Of a DNA stretch of 53,113 nucleotides, positions 21,978-31,517 are shown in pieces. Every line of letters starts with the position of its first letter. The stretch's first letter is position 1. The position numbers and the translations under genes were made by a program. This stretch comes from a virus, in IMG/VR virus record IMGVR_UViG_3300045283_000190, positions 1-53,113 of that record; one strand, written 5' to 3'. Below the pieces are notes generated by a model. That model had not been told where the DNA came from. It saw only the letters and a list, made by a program, of their open reading frames with translations, and ran no database searches.

Positions 21978-23852
21978 TTGAGCAGAATCACCTGGTACAG
22001 CGCTCCGAAGGGCGCCGTGCATGCAGCCGTGTCCGCGACTGTCTCCGCGATCAAGAGTCAGCAGAGCCTCGCGCGCCTCGACTCCATGCACTACCTCGAC
22101 CTGTACAGCCTCGGCAACGTCGCAGGCATCGGGCGCAGCCTGTCGGACCTCTCGAGCTACTACGTAGGGCGCGGCAGCGCGGCACGTGGCGCACGCTTCA
22201 ACATGGTTGCGGCCGTCGTCGACACCGCGCACAGCCTCATCGCAGCGACACCGCCGGTTCCGATCTACATCACCAGCGGGACCGACCTCTCGATCGTCCG
22301 CAAGGCAGACCGGCGTAGCAAGGTGCTGCAGTCGCAGATGAACGAGATCGCGTTGCCGCAGTCGCGCGAGGCGTTCCACACCGCCTGCAAACAAGGTCTC
22401 GGGTGCGTGTTCGGCTACCTCGACGAGGAGGGGATGCCGCGGATCGAGCAGGTCAATCCTCTCGAGCTGATGGTCGACCATTACGACGGCATCTACCGCA
22501 TGCCGCGCTCGATCCACCGCGAGAAGTACATGCACCGCGAGGTGCTCGCGGCGCTGTACCCGAGCAAGCGCACGCAGATCGAGCGCGCTGCGACGACCAC
22601 GCCGGACTACGTCAGCCGGTTCTTTCTCTCGGGTGTCAGCGACCAAGGGGACATGGTCACGGTCTGGGAGAGCTGGCACAAATCGCCCAAGCTAGGCGAG
22701 TCAGGCCGGCACACGATCACCTGCTCGGCGTGTGACCTGCTCGATGAGAAGTGGAGCGAGCCTGAGTTTCCGTTCGCGTTCGTGCGCTACCGCAACCGCG
22801 CGTTCGGCTTCTATGGAAGCGGTCTCATCGAGTCGACGCGCGAGGCACAGACGCGCGTCAACCGCTTGATCCGTCGCACCGCCAAGGGCCAAGACCTCGC
22901 GAGTAACCTGTTCATCTTCAACCCGATGGGAGAGAACCAGCTCGAGGGGCGCTGGCTGTCGAACGAGCTCGGGATGGTGTTCGACTACGACCCGGCCATC
23001 GGGACGCCGACGCTTGCGAAGTGGGACGGGACGCTCGACGACCTGCAGACGCAGATCGACCTCGAGTTCCAGCGCGTGCTCATGGTCGAGGGCCTGAGCG
23101 AGTCGCAGGTGTCCGGCGAGGGCGCCGGCAAGGGACTGACCAGCGGCGTCGCGGTGCGTGCGCAGGACGACGTGATGAGCCGGCGCTTGATCAATCCGGT
23201 CGAGCTCTATCAGACGTTCAACGTCGACATCGCAAAGCTCATCGAGCGGCTCAACGACCGCGCAGCAGCAGAGAATCAAGACTACGTCGCGAAAGGCTTC
23301 CAGAGCGTCGCCGGCGTCAACTTCCTGCGGACCTCGCGGTGGTCGGAGCTCGACATCCCGGACGGGCAGGCGTGCCTCAACCTCATGCCGATGGCGCTGC
23401 TTCCCACCACGCCGGCGGGCAAGTGGGCAGCGGTCAGCGAGTGGTTGCAGAACGGATTCTTGGACAAGACCGGGGCGATGAAGCTCTTGCAGTTCCCGGC
23501 GCTCGACGAGGCTGCGGCGCTCGAGACGTCGCAGATGGATCTGGCGCTCTGGCAGATGGAGAAGATCCTCGACGGCGAGAGCGTGCTCCCCGAGGAGCGC
23601 CAGGACCTGCAGCTGTGCCTGCAGCTCGGGACCAAGGTCTGGGCGCGCGTGCAGATGATGTCGCCCACCGACGAGGTGCAGCTCGCGCTCGACGACTACC
23701 TGTCGTTCGCGCAGCTGCTGATCGACAAGGCGATGCAGCCGCCGGCGCAGCCGATGCCGATGCCGGGCGCTGGGGCGCCTCCTGCGCCGCCCATGGGTGG
23801 CGTGTCACCGGCTCCTGCAGCGCTGCCGGGCGTGGCGCAGCAGGCGGCCTAG
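21978..23852 (+). CDS. Portal protein
   Basis: 624 residues from TTG 21978. The stem/wing portal pattern is visible: VNRLIRRTAKGQ, a long clip region, FEFQRV-type helix (DLEFQRVLMVEGLSESQVSGEGAGKGLTSGVAV) and a C-terminal Pro/Met-rich tail. Position between terS and the scaffold/capsid genes agrees. It forms the dodecameric ring through which DNA is packaged and ejected. The assignment rests on context and general pattern. Confidence 0.85.
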   Translation: MSRITWYSAPKGAVHAAVSATVSAIKSQQSLARLDSMHYLDLYSLGNVAGIGRSLSDLSSYYVGRGSAARGARFNMVAAVVDTAHSLIAATPPVPIYITSGTDLSIVRKADRRSKVLQSQMNEIALPQSREAFHTACKQGLGCVFGYLDEEGMPRIEQVNPLELMVDHYDGIYRMPRSIHREKYMHREVLAALYPSKRTQIERAATTTPDYVSRFFLSGVSDQGDMVTVWESWHKSPKLGESGRHTITCSACDLLDEKWSEPEFPFAFVRYRNRAFGFYGSGLIESTREAQTRVNRLIRRTAKGQDLASNLFIFNPMGENQLEGRWLSNELGMVFDYDPAIGTPTLAKWDGTLDDLQTQIDLEFQRVLMVEGLSESQVSGEGAGKGLTSGVAVRAQDDVMSRRLINPVELYQTFNVDIAKLIERLNDRAAAENQDYVAKGFQSVAGVNFLRTSRWSELDIPDGQACLNLMPMALLPTTPAGKWAAVSEWLQNGFLDKTGAMKLLQFPALDEAAALETSQMDLALWQMEKILDGESVLPEERQDLQLCLQLGTKVWARVQMMSPTDEVQLALDDYLSFAQLLIDKAMQPPAQPMPMPGAGAPPAPPMGGVSPAPAALPGVAQQAA

Positions 23853-23855
23853 CGG

Positions 23856-23884
23856 AGTTGGTAGGCGGCGGTTTGATAGGTTCG
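23856..23884 (+). promoter_or_regulatory. Candidate late promoter, copy A
   Basis: AGTTGGTAGGCG followed 4 bases later by TTTGATAG, directly after the portal stop and 21 bases before the scaffold gene. The same arrangement is found at 42882 and 44347 before the fibre genes. No sigma-70 boxes are visible. Confidence 0.55.
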
Positions 23885-23904
23885 AAAATCGAAGGGGGAA
23901 GAGT

Positions 23905-25035
23905 TTGGACGCGCTAGAGACGACGACGAGCACCGCGGCACCTGCAGAGGCGAGCGTGAGCGAAGCTGCCGATGGGCAGAGCGCAGACGCCTCCGCGTCC
24001 GGGGCTGGTGAGAGTGCGGAGTCACGGCGCGAACGAGTGATTCGGCTCCTTCGGGAGGGGCGCAGGGGACGCGCCCAATCGTCTGCAGCACCCCCCCCTA
24101 CCCCCGCTGCAGACGAACACCCCGAGGGCGCAGAAGAGACCGAGGGTGCCCCAGACTCACCGGATGCAAGCACGGGCGAGTCTGGGGCAGCTGAGGTGCG
24201 TCCTACGGACAAAGCCAGCCAGGAAGACCGCGAGCTCGAGCTGCGCCTGGCCCGCGTCTCGCGGGACCTGCGCGACGCACGCGCGGACGCGCTCGAGGCG
24301 CGTGAGAAGGTCCAGCGGTTCGACGCGCTGGCGGCGAAGCTTGCCAAGGCCAAGGGCGACCCGCTCCTTGCGGTCGACATGCTCCCCGAGCTCATCGGGA
24401 TGGACTACGGGCAGCTCGCGGACGCGATCATCGCGAACGAGGACAAGTTCCGCAACCGACACAAGTACGCGGAGCTCCCGCCGGACGTGCGTGAGGAGCT
24501 CGAGCTCGCGCGCAAGGAGCGCCTCTCGCGGACCGAGCGCGAGCAAGAGGAGCAGCAGAAGGCGGCGCAGACCGAGCGCTTCACGCGCTACAAGGACAGC
24601 GCCGCGACGTTCCTCGAGAACAACAGAACCGACTACCCGCTCACCCATGCGCTTGGCTGGGGAGCAGGTCAGATCGCACGCGAGGCGATCACGCGTAACT
24701 CGCGCGACGCGCGCGCGATTGCGAGCCAGCTAGAAACCAATCTGCGGAGCGAGCTGACCGAGGCGCTGAGTAAGCCCGAGGTGCTGCGCGCTCTCATCGC
24801 GGTCGACAAGACGCTGGTCAGTAAGATCCAGCAGGGACTGTCGCCCACCCAGCCTAACAAAAGCCAAACCGCGGCGAGCTTTCGGAGCGGGTCTCAGCAG
24901 GGGAGCATGGAAGGTCCGCGCTCTCTCTCCAATGGGGCCACGGCTTCCGACACAGCCGCCACGCAGTCGCACAAGAGCGAGCGCCGGCGTCGGTTCGCGG
25001 AAGCCTTCAAAGCCACCTACGGCGGTGGCCGATGA
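23905..25035 (+). CDS. Scaffold protein
   Basis: 376 residues from TTG 23905 with AGGGGGA upstream; the frame above it is shadow. Acidic, Ala/Ser/Glu-rich N-terminus, long coiled coil (ELELRLARVSRDLRDARADALEAREKV), a helical middle and a basic C-terminus (KSERRRRFAEAFK). Length, composition and position immediately before the capsid gene are those of a podovirus scaffold, which shapes the procapsid and then leaves. Confidence 0.82.
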   Translation: MDALETTTSTAAPAEASVSEAADGQSADASASGAGESAESRRERVIRLLREGRRGRAQSSAAPPPTPAADEHPEGAEETEGAPDSPDASTGESGAAEVRPTDKASQEDRELELRLARVSRDLRDARADALEAREKVQRFDALAAKLAKAKGDPLLAVDMLPELIGMDYGQLADAIIANEDKFRNRHKYAELPPDVREELELARKERLSRTEREQEEQQKAAQTERFTRYKDSAATFLENNRTDYPLTHALGWGAGQIAREAITRNSRDARAIASQLETNLRSELTEALSKPEVLRALIAVDKTLVSKIQQGLSPTQPNKSQTAASFRSGSQQGSMEGPRSLSNGATASDTAATQSHKSERRRRFAEAFKATYGGGR

Positions 25036-25044
25036 AGGCGATCA

Positions 25045-26292
25045 ATGACTGTCGACCTGAATCCGACCAACTCAACATTCCTGTTCAAGCTGCTTCAAGA
25101 CGAGCAGCTCGACGACGAGGCTTTCTATCGTGACCACCAGCTGCTGAGCTGGTGCGCGAACGAGACCGACTTCACCTCTCACATCGGCAAGGACATCGCA
25201 GTCGAGTACGTCGCGCCGCAGGGCGCAGGTACCACAAGCCCCATCGCAGCGTCGACGCGCAACCCAAGCGCGGGCGTGAAGTTTCGCGTCCCGCAGCGTC
25301 ACTACTCGATGTCTGCGGGCATCGAGCGCGTCGTTCTGCAGAACGCTGCACAGGGCGGCAGCGAGAGTGAGTTCGCAGACGCGCTGATCGATCAGATCGA
25401 CGGCGTCACGGCGCAGTTCGGCGACCACCTCGAGCGGCAGCTGTGGGGCACCGAGCACGGTTACCGCGGTGAGGTCGCCTCGTTCACCGCGACCTCCATC
25501 ACGCTCACAAAGCCGTCCGACGCTCAGATGTTCGAGGTCAATCAGACCATCCAGGCGGTGCTGCCCGGTACGCCTCCGTTTCTTCGCGTCGGCGGCATCG
25601 GTAAGGCTGTCATCACCAGCATCGACCGCACGCTGGGCGTTCTCGGCTTCGTGAACCTCACGACCGTCGGCATCAACGACATCGCGGCCGGCGATCTTTT
25701 GGTGGGAGAGGGCGACTTTAGCAACTTGGTGTTCAACGGTCTGCAGGACTGGGTGCCGATCACCGTCCTTCCGACTGACAACTTCCTCGGTGTGAATCGC
25801 TCGGTCGACCGGGAGCGCCTCGCGGGCATCTACTGGGATGGCTCTGCTGCGACGATTCGCAACGCGGCGATCGGCGGTGTGCAGCACGCCAAGATGATGA
25901 GCGGGCCGAGGTTCAAGAAGTCCTCGCCGATGTTCATGCACCCGAAAAATATGCAGATGTTGCTCGAAAGCGTCGAGGTCGCGAAGATCGTGAATCTCGA
26001 GCTCAAGACGACCTACGGCATCGGCCTCGATGCCGTGGAGATCATGGGCCACCGCTACGTGGAGGCCTATGCGTGCCCGCTCAACACGAGCTTCCTGGTG
26101 GGCGAGGGCGCGTTCGTGCGCGCGAGCTCTGGCAAGCAGCCTCAGATCGACGCGTTCGGCCAGGGCAACAGCGGCTTTCACTACGAGCCGGACACGGGCC
26201 TTCTGACGTTCACGTACTCACACGACGGCAACAGCTTTAGCCGTCGTCCCTACCACATCCTGCGGGTCTCTCTGCCGCCTTACACGCCCTGA
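25045..26292 (+). CDS. Major capsid protein
   Basis: 415 residues with GAAGG upstream. Long N-arm (FLFKLLQDEQLDDEAFYRD), then beta-rich domains (VKFRVPQRHYSMSAG, ITLTKPSDAQMFEVNQ) and a spine-helix-like segment (ADALIDQIDGVTAQFGDHLERQLWG). The HK97-type fold is inferred from pattern and from position directly after the scaffold. No decoration insert is obvious. Confidence 0.85.
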   Translation: MTVDLNPTNSTFLFKLLQDEQLDDEAFYRDHQLLSWCANETDFTSHIGKDIAVEYVAPQGAGTTSPIAASTRNPSAGVKFRVPQRHYSMSAGIERVVLQNAAQGGSESEFADALIDQIDGVTAQFGDHLERQLWGTEHGYRGEVASFTATSITLTKPSDAQMFEVNQTIQAVLPGTPPFLRVGGIGKAVITSIDRTLGVLGFVNLTTVGINDIAAGDLLVGEGDFSNLVFNGLQDWVPITVLPTDNFLGVNRSVDRERLAGIYWDGSAATIRNAAIGGVQHAKMMSGPRFKKSSPMFMHPKNMQMLLESVEVAKIVNLELKTTYGIGLDAVEIMGHRYVEAYACPLNTSFLVGEGAFVRASSGKQPQIDAFGQGNSGFHYEPDTGLLTFTYSHDGNSFSRRPYHILRVSLPPYTP

Positions 26293-26316
26293 ACGGAGCG
26301 AGAAAGCGAGACGCAC

Positions 26317-26874
26317 ATGAGAGACTCTCACTCATCGGGTCCAGCACGCGGGGCGGGCTACGGGACGCTCATCGCCTGGGCGCGCTTCATTCCGCAGCTT
26401 GCGGCAGCGGAGGACCCACCGCCCGATCCGCCGGCGGCCGACTCCTCGATGCTCAGCCGCGCGGTCGGTCGTGCGATCGGTCGTGAGCCCGCTCGTGAGC
26501 ACGGTCGTGAGCACAGTCGTGACCACAGTCGCGAGCACGGTCGTGAGGCCGGTGGTCGTGAGGCCGGTCATGCGGTCGGTCGTGAGGCCGGCGGGCCGAG
26601 CCTGCTCGCGGCAGCCCCGGAGCCGGTGCTTCAGCACGGCTTTGGCATCTCGGTCAGGACGGACGGCCCCGGCAAGCTGATCGCCACCATCGACCCTGCG
26701 CTCAAGTCCCGCTACTGGACGGCGCACCTGAGCGCATTCGGCGCCAACCTGCTCGGTGCCACGGTCCCGGTGGAGATCCGAGCCATCAGCGAGACCGAGG
26801 GGACGATCTCGATCACGCCTCCCGACGTCGCGGACGTGGTGATCAGCCTGTTCGTCATCGGGTGCGGGTCGTGA
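26317..26874 (+). CDS. Capsid-adjacent protein with tetrapeptide repeats
   Basis: 185 residues. Residues about 49-92 are a run of GREH/SREH/GREA-type tetrapeptides encoded by a 12-bp tandem repeat. The C-terminal 90 residues form a beta-rich domain (GFGISVRTDGPGKLIATID, TVPVEIRAISETEGTISITPP) resembling a small Ig-like or decoration domain. Likely a head decoration or fibre protein; the charged repeat may be a flexible stalk. Confidence 0.6.
   Translation: MRDSHSSGPARGAGYGTLIAWARFIPQLAAAEDPPPDPPAADSSMLSRAVGRAIGREPAREHGREHSRDHSREHGREAGGREAGHAVGREAGGPSLLAAAPEPVLQHGFGISVRTDGPGKLIATIDPALKSRYWTAHLSAFGANLLGATVPVEIRAISETEGTISITPPDVADVVISLFVIGCGS
26464..26592 (+). repeat. 12-bp tandem repeat (GGTCGTGAGCAC-like) inside a gene
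   Basis: About ten imperfect 12-bp units keep the reading frame and encode Gly/Ser-Arg-Glu/Asp-His/Ala tetrapeptides. Gain or loss of a unit changes stalk length without a frameshift. Confidence 0.75.
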
Positions 26875-27140
26875 TGGACCGCGAGGACCGGGACGAGCTC
26901 GACGACGGCGGCGGACGTGCCGCGCTGGTGATCGGGTTCGGCGAGAAGGAGTCGGACAGCGAGCTGCCTACGCTCATGCGGGCGCTCGGGCGCGCGCTAC
27001 GGGCGGGCGACTGGGAGCGTGCGGCCAAGGTGTTCGAGGAGGCGATGCACGTCTGCGACGACCAGGCCGACGACGACCAGGGCGACGACGACGAGCACCG
27101 CGAGAAGAACAACGACCGCGAGGACGACCTCGTCTACTGA
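26874..27140 (+). CDS. Acidic hypothetical protein
   Basis: 88 residues from ATG 26874 (TGATG overlap). N-terminus DREDRDELDDGGG, a helical middle (LPTLMRALGRALRAGDWERAAKVFEEAM) and an extremely Asp/Glu-rich C-terminus. Possibly a head-assembly factor; no family recognised. Confidence 0.6.
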   Translation: MDREDRDELDDGGGRAALVIGFGEKESDSELPTLMRALGRALRAGDWERAAKVFEEAMHVCDDQADDDQGDDDEHREKNNDREDDLVY

Positions 27141-27187
27141 CAGCTGACGCTCCTTCCTCGCGGGGAGCCTTCGAGGAGGGAGCAGAC

Positions 27188-27871
27188 GTGTCCGTTACGA
27201 TCTCAGTCACCAACATCCTCCGCAACGTGGCGCAGCTGATCGGCGTGCCGGCGTTCGCGGCGAACACCAACGTCACGCAGACGCAGGCGGTCGCCTGGTG
27301 TCAGCAGTCGCTCGAGTCGCTGCAGGCGCTCAACGCGCAGAAGCTCGGCGCGGACCACCACCACATCTCGTCGCAGACGCTGCAGACGCAGCCCGGAGTC
27401 AACTTCGTCTCGCTTCCCCCGGACGCGATCGAGGTGTTCGACGTGCTGTGGTCGAAGGACGCGGACACCGCCTATCGGGTGGCGCCGGCGGAGGCGCCGT
27501 TCGTGCTTCCGCTGACCGGCAATCCGCAGGTCTGGGAGCAGCCGCCGCGCTTTCGGCTCGAGGGCTTCTCGCTCGTGCTGTTCCCGACTCCCATCGAGGT
27601 CTACTCGCTATGCGTCTGGTATGGGCAGCACTTCGGCGTCTCCGCGCCTGGCTCCGTCGTGCAGGGGCGCCTCGACTGGCAGCAGTGGATCGAGCTCGAC
27701 GTGGCGACCAAGTGCCTGACCCGAAAGCGGCGTGCGGCCGATCTCGAGGAGATGAAGCAGAAGCGCGAGATGCTCGCCCTTCAGCTATTTGCCCCCGGCC
27801 GGTCGCGCATGCGGGCTGGGCCGGTCCGCATCCAGGACGTCGAGAGCCGCTGGTACTGGGAGGAGGTCTGA
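27188..27871 (+). CDS. Head-tail connector/adaptor protein
   Basis: 227 residues from GTG 27188. VTNILRNVAQLIGVPAF, AVAWCQQSLESLQALNAQ and LPPDAIEVFDVLWSKD fit the gp4/gp11-type tail-tube adaptor proteins of podoviruses, which plug the portal ring and join it to the nozzle. Position between capsid and nozzle agrees. Confidence 0.7.
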   Translation: MSVTISVTNILRNVAQLIGVPAFAANTNVTQTQAVAWCQQSLESLQALNAQKLGADHHHISSQTLQTQPGVNFVSLPPDAIEVFDVLWSKDADTAYRVAPAEAPFVLPLTGNPQVWEQPPRFRLEGFSLVLFPTPIEVYSLCVWYGQHFGVSAPGSVVQGRLDWQQWIELDVATKCLTRKRRAADLEEMKQKREMLALQLFAPGRSRMRAGPVRIQDVESRWYWEEV

Positions 27872-28176
27872 TGGACCCATTCACGGACCTCCTCAAGCGC
27901 CTCGGTCTCTCGCTCGCGGACATGACCGCGTTTTTGACGCGCGTCCGGCAATCTCCGATCTGGACCGGGCGCATCTTGGAGGTGCAGCTGCCGGCGGGGG
28001 CGGTGAGTGTCGACGTGCCGCACGGGCTCGCGCGTCCGCAGCGCGGCGCGTTCGTGGTGGGGCAAGACCTCGCGGTGCCCCTGTACGTGCTCGACACCCC
28101 GCACCCGGTCCGCCTGACGCTGTTCGTCGAGACGTCGCAAGCGGTCGCGGCGCGCTTCCGCCTCTGGGTGTTCTGA
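27871..28176 (+). CDS. Hypothetical structural protein
   Basis: 101 residues, beginning next to the adaptor stop. Helical N-terminus, then a beta sandwich-like C-terminus (GRILEVQLPAGAVSVDVPHG, RLTLFVETSQ). Probably a small neck or tail component. Confidence 0.6.
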   Translation: MDPFTDLLKRLGLSLADMTAFLTRVRQSPIWTGRILEVQLPAGAVSVDVPHGLARPQRGAFVVGQDLAVPLYVLDTPHPVRLTLFVETSQAVAARFRLWVF

Positions 28177-28247
28177 TGCGCTTGGTTCTTCTCATCTGCT
28201 TGGCAGTCCTGATGCGGCTCGCTCTCGCGCGCAGAGATGTTCGATGA
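28176..28247 (+). CDS. 23-residue hydrophobic peptide
   Basis: It begins in the stop of the previous gene (TGATG) and its own stop overlaps the next start (ATGA). The sequence MRLVLLICLAVLMRLALARR is a single hydrophobic helix with basic ends. It may be a real micro-protein, or only serve to couple translation between its two neighbours. Confidence 0.4.
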   Translation: MRLVLLICLAVLMRLALARRDVR

Positions 28248-31200
28248 CAGCCCCCCAGCAGAAGGTGTCGTTCCTCCTCACCGGCTCGCTCGATGAGCAG
28301 CAGGTCGAGGAGATGCGCGGGCCGACCGTGCAGCAGGGCAGCGCGCCTAACCTCACCGACCAGCACAACACGCGGCTGTCGCTCGAGCGCGGCACGTGCG
28401 CGCGTTGCCCGGACCAGCAGCCGATCGGAATGGCGCTCGATGCCGAGGCGCCTGCATACGCCATCGTGGGCAACGAACGGCATCGCAACTACGTGCTGTA
28501 TACGACGCCGGACCTCGGCAACCGGGTGGTCGCGGAGGACGGCTACGAGCTCGACGGGACGGGGGTGATCCGGGACCGCTTCGGCGTCGGCCACCAGAAC
28601 GCGTACGTGCCGATTCAGATCACGCGTGCGGGTGCGATTGCGGGCATGCGCGGCGTGAAGTACCCGGACGCGAGCGGTGAGACGCTCAACACGCACGGCA
28701 TCGCGAGCTCGTACAATGCGCCGAGTGACGAGCTGTGGGTCGCCTGGGCGCAGCAGGGGCTGGCGACCGCGGTGGGCAGCGGCATCCCGTACCCGTGGGC
28801 CATCTACGCGCTCTCGTACGACAGCGATGGGACGGTGCTGACCTCCCCGCGTCCGGTGGTGACCACGTCGACGGACCCCGCGAAGCTGCTGCACCATCAC
28901 GTGGGCCTGACGTCTCACGGACCCTACGGGACGCGGCTGTGGTTCGCGGAGATCCACACCGACCCGGCGCAGTCTGCGGTCTACTACGTCACCCTCGCGG
29001 CGGAGGGCACGACGGTGGTGGTCGGACCGCGCGTGCGGCCCGTGGCGAACACGCCGAACGGGGCGGTGATGTTTGGCGTCTCGAGCGACGACGACCGCTA
29101 CGCGTACCTCGGGTGCAGCGGCACCGACTCCACGACCGGCGCGGTCTACAAGATCGACGTCACGACGGGCGTGGTGGTGGCTTCGGCGACGCTGCCGGCT
29201 GCGATTTCCACGATCTTCGTGCAGGTCGCGGTGACCCATAAAGTGGTGAGCGGCGTGCCGCGCGTGGCGGTGATGTTCGTCTCCGAGAACGTGACCACCG
29301 CCGTCTACGACGCGAACCTGGTCCCGGTGGTCGCTCCGGTGGCGCGCGCGGTGGGGACGAGCGGGACGTGGGGACCTGCCTACGCGCAGTTTATCAGCTG
29401 CCCGCGGACGGGCATCGTGGGCGCGGTGTTCGCCTTCAGCTTCGTCGAGGGCTTCGGCGGTGCGACCAAGGCGGACGACATCATCGAGAACTACACGGAC
29501 TCGTGGATCCAGCCGTTCGACGGCTCGCCGACGCTCGAGCTCGACATCCTCTACGGCACGGTGCTGATCGACCGTGGCGCCACGTGGGAGGTGAGCGCGG
29601 ACGAGATGTACCCGCTTCTGTTCGTCACGCCGGACTGGGGGCACATCGCCAACGGCTTGCCAGATGGCTACTTCGAGACGCTGGACCCGCAGATCGTCGG
29701 CTACACCATCGGGCCTGCGGCGCACGGCCTGGCGCAGCTGTCGCCCATCGCGCGCTTCGGCGTGGTGCGCGGCACGGTCTCGCCCGTGTACCACGCGAAG
29801 CAGAAGTGGTATCCCGCCGGCAGCAGCCACCCGCGCATCGGGCGGACACCCTTCGATCACTCCTACTTCGTGCCATACAGGAAGGCCGACCAGGACACGC
29901 CGGGGCGCTACGTGCGGCTGTCGGTGGTGCCTGAAAGCCCCGCGGTGATCAACGACCGCGACGGCTTGGCGATCGTGGCATGCGCGCTGCCCGTGCAGTG
30001 GGACGGCGTCGAGACGGTCGAGTACGGCGGGCCGCTGACAGCGCCGCTGCTCAACGTGGTCGAGGACGACGTGCCGGGCACGCTGTCCATCGGCACCTAC
30101 GGCCTGACCTGCATCTACGAGTGGCGCGACGCGGCGGGGCTGCTGCATCGCTCGATGCCATGTCCGACGCTGCTGGTGGAGATCACAGCGCCGGACAAGG
30201 CGCTCTACGTGCGCGCGGTGCTGCCGTTGACGATGCGCACCGGCTGGACGCAGGAGCCGATCCAGGTCGTGCTGTACATGACGCGCGCGAGCGGGACCTC
30301 CTACCATGAGATCCGGTTTCCCGTTCGCGCCAACGATGACTATGTCGCGATGAGCGTCCCAGAGGAGCCGCCTGAGACGCAGCCGATTATCTACTCTCGC
30401 GGGCTCATCGGAGAGGAGATCGTACCGCAGCCTCCGCCTCCGCTGCGTGACCTCGCAATCGTGGGCTCGCGTGCGTGGGGCATCGACGCGGAAGTCCCGA
30501 CGCGCATCGTGTACAGCAAGCTGCGCGTCGCCGGCGTGGGCTTTGAGTTTTTCCCCGCAGGCGAGGTGATCGTCCCGAGCAACGCCGGCGAGGTCGTCGC
30601 GCTGCGCGAGATGAACGGCACGCTGATTCTGTTCGCGGAGCGCGGCATCTATCAGGTCAGCGACGGCGGTCCGAACAACATCGGGCAGGGCGGAGCGTTC
30701 GGACCTCCCTACAAGCTGTCCGACGTCGGCACGCACTCGCGGCAGAGTGTGATCGGGACGCCGCAGGGCATTGTGTTCCTCGACAACACAGGCCGCTTCT
30801 CGATGCTGTCGGGCGGCGGTGTGGTGCAGCTGCCGGGCGCGCGCTTGGCGGTTGGGTGGGTGACGGGCGCGTTCGCGCTCGAGCACGGAGAAGAGGTCTG
30901 CTTCATCGTGGGCGGCACGGCGCGCGTCTACAACTACGCGCTGCAACGTTGGAGCGTGTGGGACCTGCCGTCACCTCCCTCGCTCACGGCGCAGAGCGCC
31001 ATCACGCGCGACATCGGGCTGCTCTACGCGCCAGGCCGGGGTCGGACGTACACGGTGGACTCGCGCGTGCTGCACCCCACCGCGCTGATGCGCTGGGAGA
31101 CCGACTGGATTCTGCTCGGCGGGGACTTCCAGGACTACACCGTGCTGTACGACGTGTTGTTCAACGCGTACGCGATGGGGCCGCATGCGATCCGGCTCGA

Positions 31201-31510
31201 GCTGCTGACGGAGTACGACGGTGTGACGGCGACGACGGTGCGCGAGTGGACGCCGCTCGAGCTCGCGGCGATCGTCGGGCCGACGCAGCGCTACACGGTG
31301 CGGGTCGAGCCGGTCCGCCAGGACGCGCGCGCGATCAAAGTGCGCATTCAGGAGACCGTCTACGCATCGCCGTTCCCGCTGCCTGGGGGGCCTGGTGGAG
31401 CGCTGGGTGTGGTCGTGCACAGCGGGTGCAGACCGGGCGCTGTGACGATCGTCTACTCGGTCGACGGCATCACCTACGAAGAGAGCAACATCCCTGGTTC
31501 CATGAAATGA
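28244..31510 (+). CDS. Tail nozzle/tube protein (beta-propeller type)
   Basis: 1088 residues, beta-rich throughout with blade-like repeats. It has features of T7 gp12/P22 gp10-type nozzle proteins: an N-terminal PNLTDQHNTRLS segment (epitope common in tail tubular protein B), a run of propeller blades (GPPYKLSDVGTHSRQSVIGTPQGIVFLDNTGRF) and a C-terminal beta sandwich. It should form the hexameric tail tube tip. Longer than T7 gp12 (about 800). Confidence 0.78.
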   Translation: MTAPQQKVSFLLTGSLDEQQVEEMRGPTVQQGSAPNLTDQHNTRLSLERGTCARCPDQQPIGMALDAEAPAYAIVGNERHRNYVLYTTPDLGNRVVAEDGYELDGTGVIRDRFGVGHQNAYVPIQITRAGAIAGMRGVKYPDASGETLNTHGIASSYNAPSDELWVAWAQQGLATAVGSGIPYPWAIYALSYDSDGTVLTSPRPVVTTSTDPAKLLHHHVGLTSHGPYGTRLWFAEIHTDPAQSAVYYVTLAAEGTTVVVGPRVRPVANTPNGAVMFGVSSDDDRYAYLGCSGTDSTTGAVYKIDVTTGVVVASATLPAAISTIFVQVAVTHKVVSGVPRVAVMFVSENVTTAVYDANLVPVVAPVARAVGTSGTWGPAYAQFISCPRTGIVGAVFAFSFVEGFGGATKADDIIENYTDSWIQPFDGSPTLELDILYGTVLIDRGATWEVSADEMYPLLFVTPDWGHIANGLPDGYFETLDPQIVGYTIGPAAHGLAQLSPIARFGVVRGTVSPVYHAKQKWYPAGSSHPRIGRTPFDHSYFVPYRKADQDTPGRYVRLSVVPESPAVINDRDGLAIVACALPVQWDGVETVEYGGPLTAPLLNVVEDDVPGTLSIGTYGLTCIYEWRDAAGLLHRSMPCPTLLVEITAPDKALYVRAVLPLTMRTGWTQEPIQVVLYMTRASGTSYHEIRFPVRANDDYVAMSVPEEPPETQPIIYSRGLIGEEIVPQPPPPLRDLAIVGSRAWGIDAEVPTRIVYSKLRVAGVGFEFFPAGEVIVPSNAGEVVALREMNGTLILFAERGIYQVSDGGPNNIGQGGAFGPPYKLSDVGTHSRQSVIGTPQGIVFLDNTGRFSMLSGGGVVQLPGARLAVGWVTGAFALEHGEEVCFIVGGTARVYNYALQRWSVWDLPSPPSLTAQSAITRDIGLLYAPGRGRTYTVDSRVLHPTALMRWETDWILLGGDFQDYTVLYDVLFNAYAMGPHAIRLELLTEYDGVTATTVREWTPLELAAIVGPTQRYTVRVEPVRQDARAIKVRIQETVYASPFPLPGGPGGALGVVVHSGCRPGAVTIVYSVDGITYEESNIPGSMK

Positions 31511-31517
31511 GGGTGCG

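Noticed and set aside
27893-30946. A 1017-codon open frame on the minus strand
   Set aside because: It lies exactly opposite the nozzle gene, has Arg/His/Val-rich composition with no domain, and arises from the high-GC codon pattern of the real gene. Similar long antisense frames at 32208-33701, 34596-36200, 39327-41252 and 45090-46613 were rejected for the same reason.
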